Below, in pieces: positions 8,140 through 15,855 of a stretch of 64,000 nt of DNA. This DNA comes from Prevotella sp. UBA2456. GTDB lineage: Bacteria; Bacteroidota; Bacteroidia; Bacteroidales; Bacteroidaceae. The stretch lies in NCBI GenBank assembly GCA_002342415.1, contig DDPY01000022.1, positions 62,001 to 126,000 on the forward strand. Reading direction: 5' to 3'. The notes beneath the pieces are model-generated. The model was given only the letters and a program-made list of their open reading frames with translations, searched no databases and was not told the DNA's origin. Both the position numbers and the translations under genes were made by a program. The number at the start of each line of letters is the position of its first letter. Position 1 is the first letter of the stretch.

Positions 8140-8281
8140 CAAAAAGTTTTAGAGTATGGAGCAGTATAAATAGGAAATACCCGGTCGGCATCAGTTTCAG
8201 TAAGGATGAGCGCACGATGACAGAATGGACCGTGAAGGTGAAGTGATTTGATAATCTTAAAGGTGAAGTGATTTGATAACT

Positions 8282-9316
8282 ATGGCATACGAAGTAACAA
8301 TAGGAATACCAGTGTACAATGTAGAGAAGTACATCCGCCTGACGATGGACTCGGCACTGGCGCAGACCTTTGAGAGCATCGAGTTCCTGGTATTGGACGA
8401 TTGTGGTACTGACTCTTCGATGGATATTGTCCGTGAATATCAGCGGACACATCCGCGAGGCAAGGATATCCGTATTATCCGCCAACCGCAGAATGGCGGA
8501 TTGGGACGTGCCCGGAATAGGATCATAGAAGAAGCTCGCGGCCGGTATCTCTACCATTTAGATGCCGATGATGCCATCGCTCCCAACACGATCTCCCTAT
8601 TGTACGAACAAGCAGTCAAATACGATGCCGATATGGTGTATGGCTCTTACCGGCGTATAGAACAGTTTGGTGGCGAGGAGAAAAAGGAAGATTATAGTTA
8701 CCAGCGTCAGGTGTTTCTTCAGGAGAATGAGTTTGCCGACCGTGTCTATAGCGATTATGGATTTTTGCAGGCTAATACCTGGAATTTCCTCATAAAAAGA
8801 GAAATATACTTGAAGAACAATATCCGTCATAAAGCCGTGAACTTCTGGGAGGATTTTTCTACCACTATTGATCTTCCGACATATGTTACCCGTGTTGTGC
8901 TGCTATCTGATATTACCTATTTCTATTATTGTCGTTATGGTTCGCTGTCGAATTTCAGTAAACGAGACCATATTGCCAAGGACGAAATCTTAGGGACCAT
9001 TGGTGCAATGGGACAGGTCAAACAGGGATGGCAGCGTGTGAAGGACAAGCCTTATTTCCATAAATGGCTCTATAAGGTGATGATGACTCATTTCTATATT
9101 GTTTGTTCTATTTTGAAACAGCAGGAGATTATCGCTCCTCCTTTCACCGACTGTGAAGTTCGCGATGTGATGCGTTCACCACTGACGTTCAGCGATTTGC
9201 TGTACTTAAAGGGGTGGAAATGTAAAAACCTAAGTCTTTATCTGATAGGAGCATTGCCCGCTTTTGTTTCTGTTGCCTTAGTGAGATTATTGGGCAAGTC
9301 AAAGGGACTCTTGTGA
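8282..9316 (+). CDS. Glycosyltransferase family 2
   Basis: A 344-residue GT2. It opens with VTIGIPVYNVEKYIRLTMDS (residues 4-23), followed by FLVLDDCGTDSSMDIV, NGGLGRARN and the DXD-type motif YHLDADDAI near residue 95. The C-terminal third is basic and partly hydrophobic (GALPAFVSVALVRLLG). ATG 8282 is preferred over an upstream in-frame TTG at 8273. It probably belongs to the surface polysaccharide pathway. Its closest visible relatives in the window are the GT2s at 10417 and 27112, which share the same opening and ARN...DSDD layout. Confidence 0.88.
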   Translation: MAYEVTIGIPVYNVEKYIRLTMDSALAQTFESIEFLVLDDCGTDSSMDIVREYQRTHPRGKDIRIIRQPQNGGLGRARNRIIEEARGRYLYHLDADDAIAPNTISLLYEQAVKYDADMVYGSYRRIEQFGGEEKKEDYSYQRQVFLQENEFADRVYSDYGFLQANTWNFLIKREIYLKNNIRHKAVNFWEDFSTTIDLPTYVTRVVLLSDITYFYYCRYGSLSNFSKRDHIAKDEILGTIGAMGQVKQGWQRVKDKPYFHKWLYKVMMTHFYIVCSILKQQEIIAPPFTDCEVRDVMRSPLTFSDLLYLKGWKCKNLSLYLIGALPAFVSVALVRLLGKSKGLL

Positions 9317-9358
9317 GTTCCTTATGGAATTGACTGGCGGCAAGGACAGGTGTAGTCA

Positions 9359-10372
9359 CTATTCTCTCTCAAAGATGGACGGTGACGGAAATTTTCTCTC
9401 AAAAGCTTCTCTTACCGCCTTTGCGGCATAATCAAAATCTTCAGGACTACAAAAAGGCGTGTCGTTGATGCAGATAGAGGTTGTCCGCTCCTCGATAATG
9501 ACCTTTTGTAAATCGTCGACGATGTCTTTGTCGTAGCGATAATACATGATGCCTTTTTTCTTCATAGGATAGAACCTGTTGGATGCAAATTGCCAATACC
9601 TTATTAGATATTGGTTTAGGTTTATATTTTCTCTAAATCTTGTACAACTTTGATCAAGAACTTCACCCTCTTTTTCCCATACTTCTTGGAATATTGATTT
9701 TAGCATGGGTTGCTCATGATGGAAAAGGGTGAAATTTTCAAATAGGGATCTGCTTAACATAAGTAATGAGAATAGTAATGGTTTTCCCCATAAGTGCGGT
9801 CCATACCATTTCTTCCATGCTTGGCTAATTACTTTCTTTCTATTAAAGTTCCTGTTGATAAGAGCAATGGCCCAGTAGATATCAAGATCAATGCCGAATT
9901 TATTATTGTTATCATAGACAGGATTTTTAAATACAGATTCAAAATTGTAGTCACAAGGAAGACCTTCTATGAAAAAATAATCAGGTTCCACAGGAGCATT
10001 GATGAACATGTCGTCGTTAAAATAGACAAAATGTTCTGATAATGTATCAATTCTTCCAATATTCAGTTCTATTGTACCAGAGTTGAAAGTAGGTAAATAC
10101 TTTTGGGGAATATAGTCAGAGTGTTTTATCAAGACAAGTTTTTCACAATCAGGATTAATCCATTTTGGAAATGTTCCGTTAGTGATGAGATAGACCTTAT
10201 GGACCCAAGGAGCATATCTCTCAACAGATCTAAACCAATAGCGAAAAATATCCCAATTTCTGAATCTTGCTTGGTCATGTATGGGCTTCTCTGGCCTATA
10301 GTGGTTGTATGTTGCAATCCATTCAGGATCCGTACTGTCTAACCATAATACGACGAAATCAATTTTTTCCAT
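9359..10372 (-). CDS. Stealth-family capsular polysaccharide phosphotransferase
   Basis: A 337-residue protein of the Stealth family, which transfers hexose-1-phosphate from nucleotide sugars to build phosphodiester-linked polysaccharides. Conserved region 1 is DFVVLWLDSTDPEW at residues 5-18; region 2 is long and well kept (RYWFRSVERYAPWVHKVYLI, then KYLPTFNSGTIELNI and FVYFNDDMFINAPV, the last with the acidic pair expected for metal and substrate binding). HHEQPMLKSIFQEVWEKE fits a later conserved region. It is followed by no downstream gene in the same unit; upstream is the GT2 at 10417 on the same strand, 44 bp away. Similar proteins can substitute for glycosyltransferases in making teichoic-acid-like capsule backbones. 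Confidence 0.85.
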   Translation of the reverse strand: MEKIDFVVLWLDSTDPEWIATYNHYRPEKPIHDQARFRNWDIFRYWFRSVERYAPWVHKVYLITNGTFPKWINPDCEKLVLIKHSDYIPQKYLPTFNSGTIELNIGRIDTLSEHFVYFNDDMFINAPVEPDYFFIEGLPCDYNFESVFKNPVYDNNNKFGIDLDIYWAIALINRNFNRKKVISQAWKKWYGPHLWGKPLLFSLLMLSRSLFENFTLFHHEQPMLKSIFQEVWEKEGEVLDQSCTRFRENINLNQYLIRYWQFASNRFYPMKKKGIMYYRYDKDIVDDLQKVIIEERTTSICINDTPFCSPEDFDYAAKAVREAFERKFPSPSIFERE

Positions 10373-10416
10373 TATTCAGATTCTTTATTTAAATGATAAA
10401 TAGCATTCATAATTGC

Positions 10417-11400
10417 CTAATGGCGTGACCACATCCATTTTTGGATAATAACATATAAGGATGGAGATATTTGGTATAATATATTTCCCATTCTTTGCTT
10501 GATGCTATAGTTAAACTCTATATCAGGAACTAACTGGTGGAGATATTCAAGAACCTCTACCTTGTCAGAAATCTTGTCTAATTTAAATAATACTCGATAT
10601 AAAAAATTATTATACGATATATAGATTAAAGACTTTTGTCTTTTTTTTGTTTCAGGTAATAGTCCTTCCATATTTTTGTAGAGTTCCCAGCTTTTTGCTA
10701 TAGCAATGCAGAAATCATGGGCTTTTTTCAAATTGAAGGATGAAAGATTCGAAGCGGACTCTTGTCCTCTTCTATAAATATTCAGAAGCCATGATGTCTT
10801 AATACATGTCTTTGCTTTCAAATAAGCTTCGTGGGTAAAAGGTACATCTTGGAAATAAATACCTGGGATAAACTTTAAGTTGTTTTTGGTGATAAAATCC
10901 TTTTTATATAGGGTCTGCCAAACATAAAAATGATTAGGTTTAAGATCATCCATATACAATTCTTCACCTGTCTTTTCTTTCATGGAAAACTCTTGTTGGT
11001 ATATTAGCTGCCTATTATTGATTTCATCATCATTCATTATGAGGAAGTCTGCCACAACCAAATCAGCTTTTGTCTCTAAAGCATTCTTTAATAGTGGCTT
11101 CAAACTGTTCTCAACCAGTAAGTCGTCTGAGTCGGGCATGAGAATGTATTCTCCCCTGGCTATTGCCATGCCATTGTTGCGGGCCATCGACAATCCTTGG
11201 TTTTCTTGGTTGATGACAGTGATGTTCTTGTGCTGTTGAATAATGTTTGCAATCATCTCCATGCTCTTGTCTTTGGTACCGTCATTGACAAGAATAACTT
11301 CGAATCGATCTTCGTCAAGGCCTTGTTGGTAGATGCTTTCAATACAAGCCCTGACGTATTGTTCTACATTATATATCGGTACGATGATGCTTAAGTCCAT
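10417..11400 (-). CDS. Glycosyltransferase family 2
   Basis: A 327-residue GT2 with LSIIVPIYNVEQYVRACIES (residues 3-22), EVILVNDGTKDKS, ENQGLSMARNNGMAIARGEY and the metal motif LMPDSDDLL near residue 95. The C-terminal part is rich in Lys, Tyr and Asn and the gene is clearly A+T-rich compared with the flanking housekeeping genes. It is preceded by a TATATTTG promoter at 11423 and probably forms a two-gene unit with the Stealth gene downstream. Confidence 0.88.
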   Translation of the reverse strand: MDLSIIVPIYNVEQYVRACIESIYQQGLDEDRFEVILVNDGTKDKSMEMIANIIQQHKNITVINQENQGLSMARNNGMAIARGEYILMPDSDDLLVENSLKPLLKNALETKADLVVADFLIMNDDEINNRQLIYQQEFSMKEKTGEELYMDDLKPNHFYVWQTLYKKDFITKNNLKFIPGIYFQDVPFTHEAYLKAKTCIKTSWLLNIYRRGQESASNLSSFNLKKAHDFCIAIAKSWELYKNMEGLLPETKKRQKSLIYISYNNFLYRVLFKLDKISDKVEVLEYLHQLVPDIEFNYSIKQRMGNILYQISPSLYVIIQKWMWSRH

Positions 11401-11422
11401 GTTTAATATGCGATTTGTGATG

Positions 11423-11430
11423 CAAATATA
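11423..11430 (-). promoter_or_regulatory. Bacteroidetes -7 element (TATATTTG)
   Basis: TAnnTTTG match on the minus strand 23 bases before the GT2 start; identical in sequence and spacing to the element at 7918. Confidence 0.6.
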
Positions 11431-11495
11431 CTAATTATTGTTGGATAAACAAAATTTTTTAGACGATATTTTTCTTCATGTTCGTTTTTTTTTTG

Positions 11496-11503
11496 TATTT
11501 TTG
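11496..11503 (+). promoter_or_regulatory. Bacteroidetes -7 element (TATTTTTG)
   Basis: TAnnTTTG match on the plus strand. The leader to the glycosyltransferase at 11618 is about 110 bases and contains a 13-codon reading frame (MEFLTNGKIFGQK) starting at 11506, possibly a leader peptide. Confidence 0.5.
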
Positions 11504-11617
11504 CAATGGAATTTTTGACTAATGGCAAAATCTTTGGACAAAAGTGATTGGTGAACAGGGCGTTTTATGTAGAGTAAACTGAAGCAAATAAGAATACGAA
11601 TATAAATCCATCAAATA

Positions 11618-12768
11618 ATGAAAATCGTATATGTCTATCCCCAGCTCGCTCATCGTGCAGGCACGGAGCGGATTCTTATCGACAAGATGAATTATTTAGC
11701 CGAAAAAGAGGGGTATGACATTATTATGCTGACCTACGAGCAAGCTAATCATGAGATTGCTTATCCTCTATCGCCCAAGGTTAGACACGTAGACCTGGGT
11801 GTGTGTTTCTATCCTTTATACCGGTATAACCGTCTGACTCGTTTTTTCAAATGGAAAAAAAAGGATCAACAACTGCAGAGGCTGTTTAATGCTTTCATGA
11901 CTTTAGAGCATCCTGACATCGTCGTTTCAGTCACTTATTTTGCTGAAGTCTTGTCGTTAGTGGTTCAGTGCCCTGTAAAATTCGTTAAGGTATTAGAGTC
12001 GCACATTGGGCTTCGGTATATACTGAATAATGATTCGGATAACAGGAAGAACTTCATTCATTGGCTTGTAACAATACAAAAAAACACTTGCTAATAAAGA
12101 ATGCAAAAAAGTGTGATGTCATAGTGGCACTTAATAAGACAGACTCTGACGACTGGTCCCGTTATCTAAAGTCTACCATTATCCCCAATATGGTGCATCT
12201 GAATACTTCAGGCTTGTATAGTAAGCATGATAGCAAGCGGGTCATTTTTGCTGGCAGACTTTGTAGTCAGAAAGCCGTATTCGATTTGCTAAAGGTTTGG
12301 CGATTGGTGAACGAACGGCATCCTGACTGGCAGCTTGACTTGTATGGAGAGGGAGAAGATAAGGATAGGTTGATGATGGAGATAGCCGAAATGAATGCCA
12401 ATGTCCAGATTTATCCTCCAACAGACGATATTTTTAAGCAGTTTATCGACAGCTCTATCTTTGTATTGACATCGCTCTACGAACCTTTTGGATTAGTCAT
12501 CCCAGAGGCGATGAGTTGTGGACTGCCGGTAGTTTCCTTTGAGGGAGATGGCCCTTGCAGCATTATCTCGGATGGAGTGGACGGATTCCTGATTAAGGAC
12601 AGGAGCATTGAGGGCTTTGCCGATAGGGTATGCCAACTGATAGAAGACGAGGATTTGCGGCGCAGGATGGGTGCTGCTGGTGTCCAGTCGTCTCAGCGCT
12701 ATTCGGCAGAAAATATCATGCCGATGTGGAAGGAGCTGTTTGATTTACTTTGTTCTCAAGAGCCATAG
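11618..12768 (+). pseudogene. Glycosyltransferase family 4 split by a -1 frameshift at an A7 run
   Basis: Two adjacent frames together make one GT4 of about 383 residues, the normal length. The first part (11618-12094) has the N-terminal domain MKIVYVYPQLAHRAGTERIL; the second (continuous from about 12079, last codon 12768) has VIFAGRLCSQKAVFDLLKVW and the E(x7)E motif in EPFGLVIPEAMSCGLPVVSF. The break is at 12078-12084, seven A residues, where the frame must move back by one. In the zero frame the run reads A_AAA_AAC, a classical -1 slippery heptamer, and the joined product reads KKHLLIKNAKKCDVIVALNK. The explanation may be a real 1-base deletion, reversible slippage in the A-run, programmed frameshifting or a base-calling error. 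The end overlaps the convergent ATPase gene by 24 bp. Confidence 0.82.
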
Positions 12769-13869
12769 GGCAAAAAACTGATCATAGACCATGTATGCAC
12801 CATTTTCTTGAGTGATAAGATCTTTGTCCAGTAAGGCTTTTAATGCAGAGGCCACGCTGCTTGGCGACAGCAGGTGGTATTTGTTGATAAATGCCCCGCT
12901 TAATACGGCTTGGGCAGTGCCTTCTTGGGCAATGGCGCGAAAGACGTTACGCTGTTTTTCCGGCATCTGGCTTAGTTGTGTCTCAAAGTTGTCGGAAAGA
13001 ATGTTGAGAAGGTAGTTGATGGCTTCATCCAGCATCTCCATCTTGCACATTTCGCCAGGCTGAGTAAACAGGAAAAGTACATTCATGACCCTTTGCAGGC
13101 ATTGGGTTACTCCGTTGAACCGGTGATACACTTCCTCGATAACCTCCTTTTCAATGTCTTTCCCGTTTTTCTTGAACATATTGGTAGCAAACTCTTCGTA
13201 TTTTTCTAAAGAGATGGGTGCCAGCCCCATGGTGATCACAGATTGGTAAAAGGGGCGTGCAGGCGAGGTGAATATTTCGCCCATCAAATGTCTTTTTGAG
13301 CCCGAGAAAAGGAATGTGGCATTCGGACATCGTTGAATGTGCGTGCGCAGTGCAGCCTCAATGTTGCTGGCATGGGGGTAATCGGTTATTTTCTGAAATT
13401 CGTCGATGGCAACAATGCATGGCTTGTCAGCATGATTAAGATATTCAAAGATTTCGTCAAGCGTTATACTCGGGTTCTTGATGTTACCCAATCCAAGTCC
13501 CCAGACGGGGTTGCCGTTGATGTCAAAGGAAATTTCTTGCTGGAGCGATTTTAGTGTTGTGATAAACTTTTCCCATATTTTACGTCCTTTAGGCTTCAGC
13601 TCTTCAAGAATCTCTTTTCCGAAGACACTGACAAAGTCGGTGAGTGAACTTGTTGCATAGATGTCAATAAGAAATGTATAATACTGACTTTTTATTTCTT
13701 TCTGGTTGAAGCAGTGCTGAATAAGGTCTGTCTTGCCTAAGCGGCGGGGGGAAATCAGTGCCATGTTGTTCTCGTTGGTCAATAGTTGCACTAAGTCCTT
13801 GGTCTCTTTCTGGCGGTCACAGAAATATTCTGGCCCTGCATATCCTTTGGTTACAAATGGGTTCTTCAT
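12745..13869 (-). CDS. AAA family ATPase (archaeal-type ATPase-like)
   Basis: A 374-residue P-loop ATPase. The P-loop is SPRRLGKT (residues 40-47), preceded by FCDRQKETKDL, the usual entry to this family; Walker B is CIVAIDEFQ near residue 155, and SGSKRHLMGEIF fits the sensor region. The C-terminal 90 residues (KQRNVFRAIAQEGTAQAVLS to the end) resemble a winged helix. Family members are common in Bacteroidetes as single genes of unknown function, sometimes proposed to act with mobile elements or defence; nothing in the sequence fixes the role. It has its own promoter at 13892 and, further upstream, a three-copy palindrome array. The stop region overlaps the convergent glycosyltransferase. 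Confidence 0.82.
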   Translation of the reverse strand: MKNPFVTKGYAGPEYFCDRQKETKDLVQLLTNENNMALISPRRLGKTDLIQHCFNQKEIKSQYYTFLIDIYATSSLTDFVSVFGKEILEELKPKGRKIWEKFITTLKSLQQEISFDINGNPVWGLGLGNIKNPSITLDEIFEYLNHADKPCIVAIDEFQKITDYPHASNIEAALRTHIQRCPNATFLFSGSKRHLMGEIFTSPARPFYQSVITMGLAPISLEKYEEFATNMFKKNGKDIEKEVIEEVYHRFNGVTQCLQRVMNVLFLFTQPGEMCKMEMLDEAINYLLNILSDNFETQLSQMPEKQRNVFRAIAQEGTAQAVLSGAFINKYHLLSPSSVASALKALLDKDLITQENGAYMVYDQFFALWLLRTK

Positions 13870-13891
13870 ATCTGCTTTTTTATTGTTTTGG

Positions 13892-13899
13892 CAAAGTTA
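13892..13899 (-). promoter_or_regulatory. Bacteroidetes -7 element (TAACTTTG)
   Basis: TAnnTTTG match on the minus strand 23 bases upstream of the AAA ATPase start. Confidence 0.6.
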
Positions 13900-13967
13900 C
13901 GCAATTTTTCTGAATCCGCCAAGCACTATTGTTGTAAATATGATAATTGTATTTACGATAATATTTT

Positions 13968-14021
13968 GAGTTAACTCGATTTATCGATTGAGTTAACTCA
14001 AACGATCATTTGAGTTAACTC
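13968..14021. repeat. GAGTTAACTC palindrome array, 3 copies at 22-bp period
   Basis: The 10-bp perfect palindrome GAGTTAACTC occurs at 13968, 13990 and 14012, exactly 22 bp apart. The 12-bp spacers contain ATCG/CGAT and the second is close to the reverse complement of the spacer used in the four-copy array at 57904-57979. It lies between the divergent promoters at 13892 and 14077, a good position for an operator. Confidence 0.85.
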
Positions 14022-14076
14022 AAAACGGACAGGATGATTTTTGTTGAGAAAATTTGTAATTGTTGATATTTTTGTG

Positions 14077-14084
14077 TAACTTTG
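14077..14084 (+). promoter_or_regulatory. Bacteroidetes -7 element (TAACTTTG)
   Basis: TAnnTTTG match with TTTG-rich sequence about 24 bases upstream. It heads the leader that ends in the hairpin at 14167 and then the HTH gene at 14212. Confidence 0.6.
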
Positions 14085-14090
14085 CAGAGA

Positions 14091-14190
14091 AAAAGCACAA
14101 CATTATTATGCTGCATGATGCTGCTTGAAAACACATGGTAGCATAAACGATTGAAACGAAATATATGGAGGCTTGACAGCCTCCTTTTTA
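14091..14190 (+). ncRNA. Candidate small RNA or attenuated leader
   Basis: About 100 bases between the promoter at 14077 and a GGAGGCT/AGCCTCC hairpin followed by TTTTTA. The body contains repeated GCTGCATGATGCTGC-like segments. It could be a free-standing small RNA or an attenuator controlling the downstream HTH gene. No known RNA family is claimed. Confidence 0.4.
14167..14190 (+). terminator. Rho-independent terminator/attenuator hairpin
   Basis: GGAGGCT at 14167-14173 pairs with AGCCTCC at 14178-14184 across a TGAC loop and is followed directly by a T-run. It lies 22 bases before the HTH gene ATG, so it would terminate the leader. Confidence 0.75.
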
Positions 14191-14211
14191 TAATTTAAAT
14201 ATTTAACAACT

Positions 14212-14423
14212 ATGAAAGAAAAATTTAATTACGAATCGCAGCTAAGGCTGCTGAAGGTGATGTGGGAAAAAACGTAAGTGCAACGGAACTGGCGCAACGG
14301 ATAGGGGTGTCGCCGCAGTCCATAAGCCGATTTGTGAGTGGTCGGAAAGACCCTTCGCTATGGCGACTTCATACTATCGCCAATGCGCTGGGTGTACGGG
14401 TTCGCGACCTGTTTAGCGAATAA
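14212..14423 (+). pseudogene. Small XRE-type helix-turn-helix protein, frameshifted at an A6 run
   Basis: The ATG frame reads MKEKFNYESQLRLLKVMWEK and then meets a stop at 14275. Moving back one base at the A-run 14267-14272 gives a continuous product of about 70 residues, continuing SATELAQRIGVSPQSISRFV and ending GVRVRDLFSE, a complete Cro/C1-type helix-turn-helix. The restored protein would be a normal small regulator. Without the shift only a 21-residue peptide, or a piece starting at a weak GTG at 14262, is made. A 1-base loss in a homopolymer (natural or technical) is the simplest reading. It sits at the head of the accessory island and may once have regulated it. Confidence 0.6.
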
Positions 14424-14448
14424 TTTGTACCTTATAGGGTGAATACTT

Positions 14449-14478
14449 GCGCCCCGACGGAAAATCGGGGCGCTTTTT
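14449..14478 (+). terminator. Rho-independent terminator after the HTH gene
   Basis: GCGCCCCGA and TCGGGGCGC form a 9-bp GC-rich stem with a 7-base loop followed by TTTTTCTT. Confidence 0.92.
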
Positions 14479-14502
14479 CTTGCATCTCGGCTTTTCTTGT
14501 GC

Positions 14503-14510
14503 TACCTTTG
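14503..14510 (+). promoter_or_regulatory. Bacteroidetes -7 element (TACCTTTG)
   Basis: TAnnTTTG match ending 7 bases before the VirE-like gene ATG at 14518; it argues against the upstream in-frame TTG at 14497. Confidence 0.62.
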
Positions 14511-14517
14511 CGGTGCT

Positions 14518-15855
14518 ATGAAACAGAAAGAAGAGAAAAAGTCCACGAAGGAACACAAGCCCTCATGGCAAGAGAAGTATGCCTCGCCCGAGGAAATCCG
14601 CCGGATGCTCGACAGCCGCGTGTTGCTCAGGTGGAACGAGGTGACGGGGCGCACGGAGATTCACTATCTGTCGCAGGGACCGGTAATCGGCGAGAACGAG
14701 CAGGGGCTGCTCACCATCTTTGGCGGCGACGGCGGCGTGAGCGACGGCTACGCGGACCTGACCGACCGCGACGTGAACACACTGTGGACGCAGCTGTGCC
14801 AGGAGAAGCCCGTCGTCAAGGACCACCTGCGCAACGTCATCGAGTCCGACTACGTGCCGCGCTACCACCCGTTCCGCTACTATCTGGAGCACCTGCCGCC
14901 TTGGACGCCCGACCAGGGCGACTTCCTGATGGAGCTGTCGCTGACGGTCACCGTCAAGGGCGATGCCGACGAGCAGATACGCTTCTACGAGTATCTGAAG
15001 AAGTGGCTCGTGGCGATGGTGGCCAGCTGGGTCGACCCGCAGGTGGTGAACAACGTGATGCTGGTGTTCATCGGGGCGCAGGGACTGTACAAGACGACGT
15101 GGTTCGCCCATCTGCTGCCGCCCCAGCTGAACGGCTATTTCTATACGAAGACCAACAGCGGACTGATGTCGAAGGACGACCTGCTGACGCTGGCACGCTA
15201 CGGACTGGTGTGCTGGGAGGAGCTCGACTCGATGCAGCAGAAGGAGCTGAACAAGCTGAAGGCGGCGATGACCATGCCCAGCATCAACGAGCGGGCGGCC
15301 TACGACCGCTACCACGAGAACCGTCCGCACCTGGCATCGTTCTGCGGCACGGGCAACAACGTGCAGTTCCTCTCGGACACCACCGGCACGCGCCGCTGGC
15401 TGCCCTTCGAGGTGGAGTCGATAGAGAGTCCGCTGGCCGCGCCCTTCCACTATGACGGCATCTATGCCCAGGCCTACGCCCTCTACCGCCAGGGCTTCCA
15501 GTACTGGTTCGACCGCCGCGAGATCGAGCGCCTGCAGCGGTGTAACGAGGCGTTCGAGGCACCTCAGATAGAGCATGAGCTGATCTTCTGTCATTTCCGT
15601 GTACCCCAACAAGGAGAGCAGGGTGAGTTTATGCCCGTCGGAATGGCCATGCAGATCGTTGGTGCCAACATCACGCAGAAAATCAGCAAGGAGATGATAG
15701 GGCATGCCTTTATCAGCCTCGGCTTTGAGCGTAAAATCTACCGCAATGTACGCGGCTATATTGTCGTGCGACGCACGTTGGACGAGGTAAACCGACTGCG
15801 CATACAACTGGCTGAGAAAAACAATACACATACACTTGATACACTTGTTTTCTGA
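14518..15855 (+). CDS. VirE/VapE-family P-loop protein (DUF3874-like)
   Basis: A 445-residue protein of the virulence-associated E group, related to phage and plasmid replication helicases. The P-loop is GAQGLYKTT (about residues 186-194), followed by FYTKTNSGLMSKDDL, the acidic Walker B-like CWEELDSMQQKELNKLKA, and FCGTGNNVQFLSDTTGTRRW with the arginine expected at the subunit interface. The C-terminal DUF3874-like part (residues 330-445) is less conserved and the last residues (NNTHTLDTLVF) are encoded by one arm of a long inverted repeat. In Bacteroidetes such genes sit next to DUF4248, HU-like, smalltalk and amidase genes, as here. The cellular role is not established. Codon use is more GC-rich than in neighbouring sugar genes. 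Confidence 0.85.
   Translation: MKQKEEKKSTKEHKPSWQEKYASPEEIRRMLDSRVLLRWNEVTGRTEIHYLSQGPVIGENEQGLLTIFGGDGGVSDGYADLTDRDVNTLWTQLCQEKPVVKDHLRNVIESDYVPRYHPFRYYLEHLPPWTPDQGDFLMELSLTVTVKGDADEQIRFYEYLKKWLVAMVASWVDPQVVNNVMLVFIGAQGLYKTTWFAHLLPPQLNGYFYTKTNSGLMSKDDLLTLARYGLVCWEELDSMQQKELNKLKAAMTMPSINERAAYDRYHENRPHLASFCGTGNNVQFLSDTTGTRRWLPFEVESIESPLAAPFHYDGIYAQAYALYRQGFQYWFDRREIERLQRCNEAFEAPQIEHELIFCHFRVPQQGEQGEFMPVGMAMQIVGANITQKISKEMIGHAFISLGFERKIYRNVRGYIVVRRTLDEVNRLRIQLAEKNNTHTLDTLVF

Larger units (their letters stand above)
7896..8281. other. Intergenic region with divergent promoters and a possible gene remnant
   Basis: The region holds the minus-strand promoter at 7918, an A+T-rich stretch, a plus-strand promoter at 8132, and from about 8150 a short open stretch reading NRKYPVGISFSKDERTMTEW to a stop at 8244, which looks like the C-terminal end of a lost protein. 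A 20-bp direct repeat (AAGGTGAAGTGATTTGATAA) occurs at about 8235 and 8260, just before the GT2 start. No intact gene was seen. Confidence 0.5.
13870..14211. other. Regulatory intergenic region before the accessory island
   Basis: The region holds a minus-strand promoter for the ATPase (13892), the GAGTTAACTC x3 array (13968-14021), a plus-strand promoter (14077), and a transcribed leader ending in a terminator-like hairpin (14167-14190). No protein gene was seen. Confidence 0.6.
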
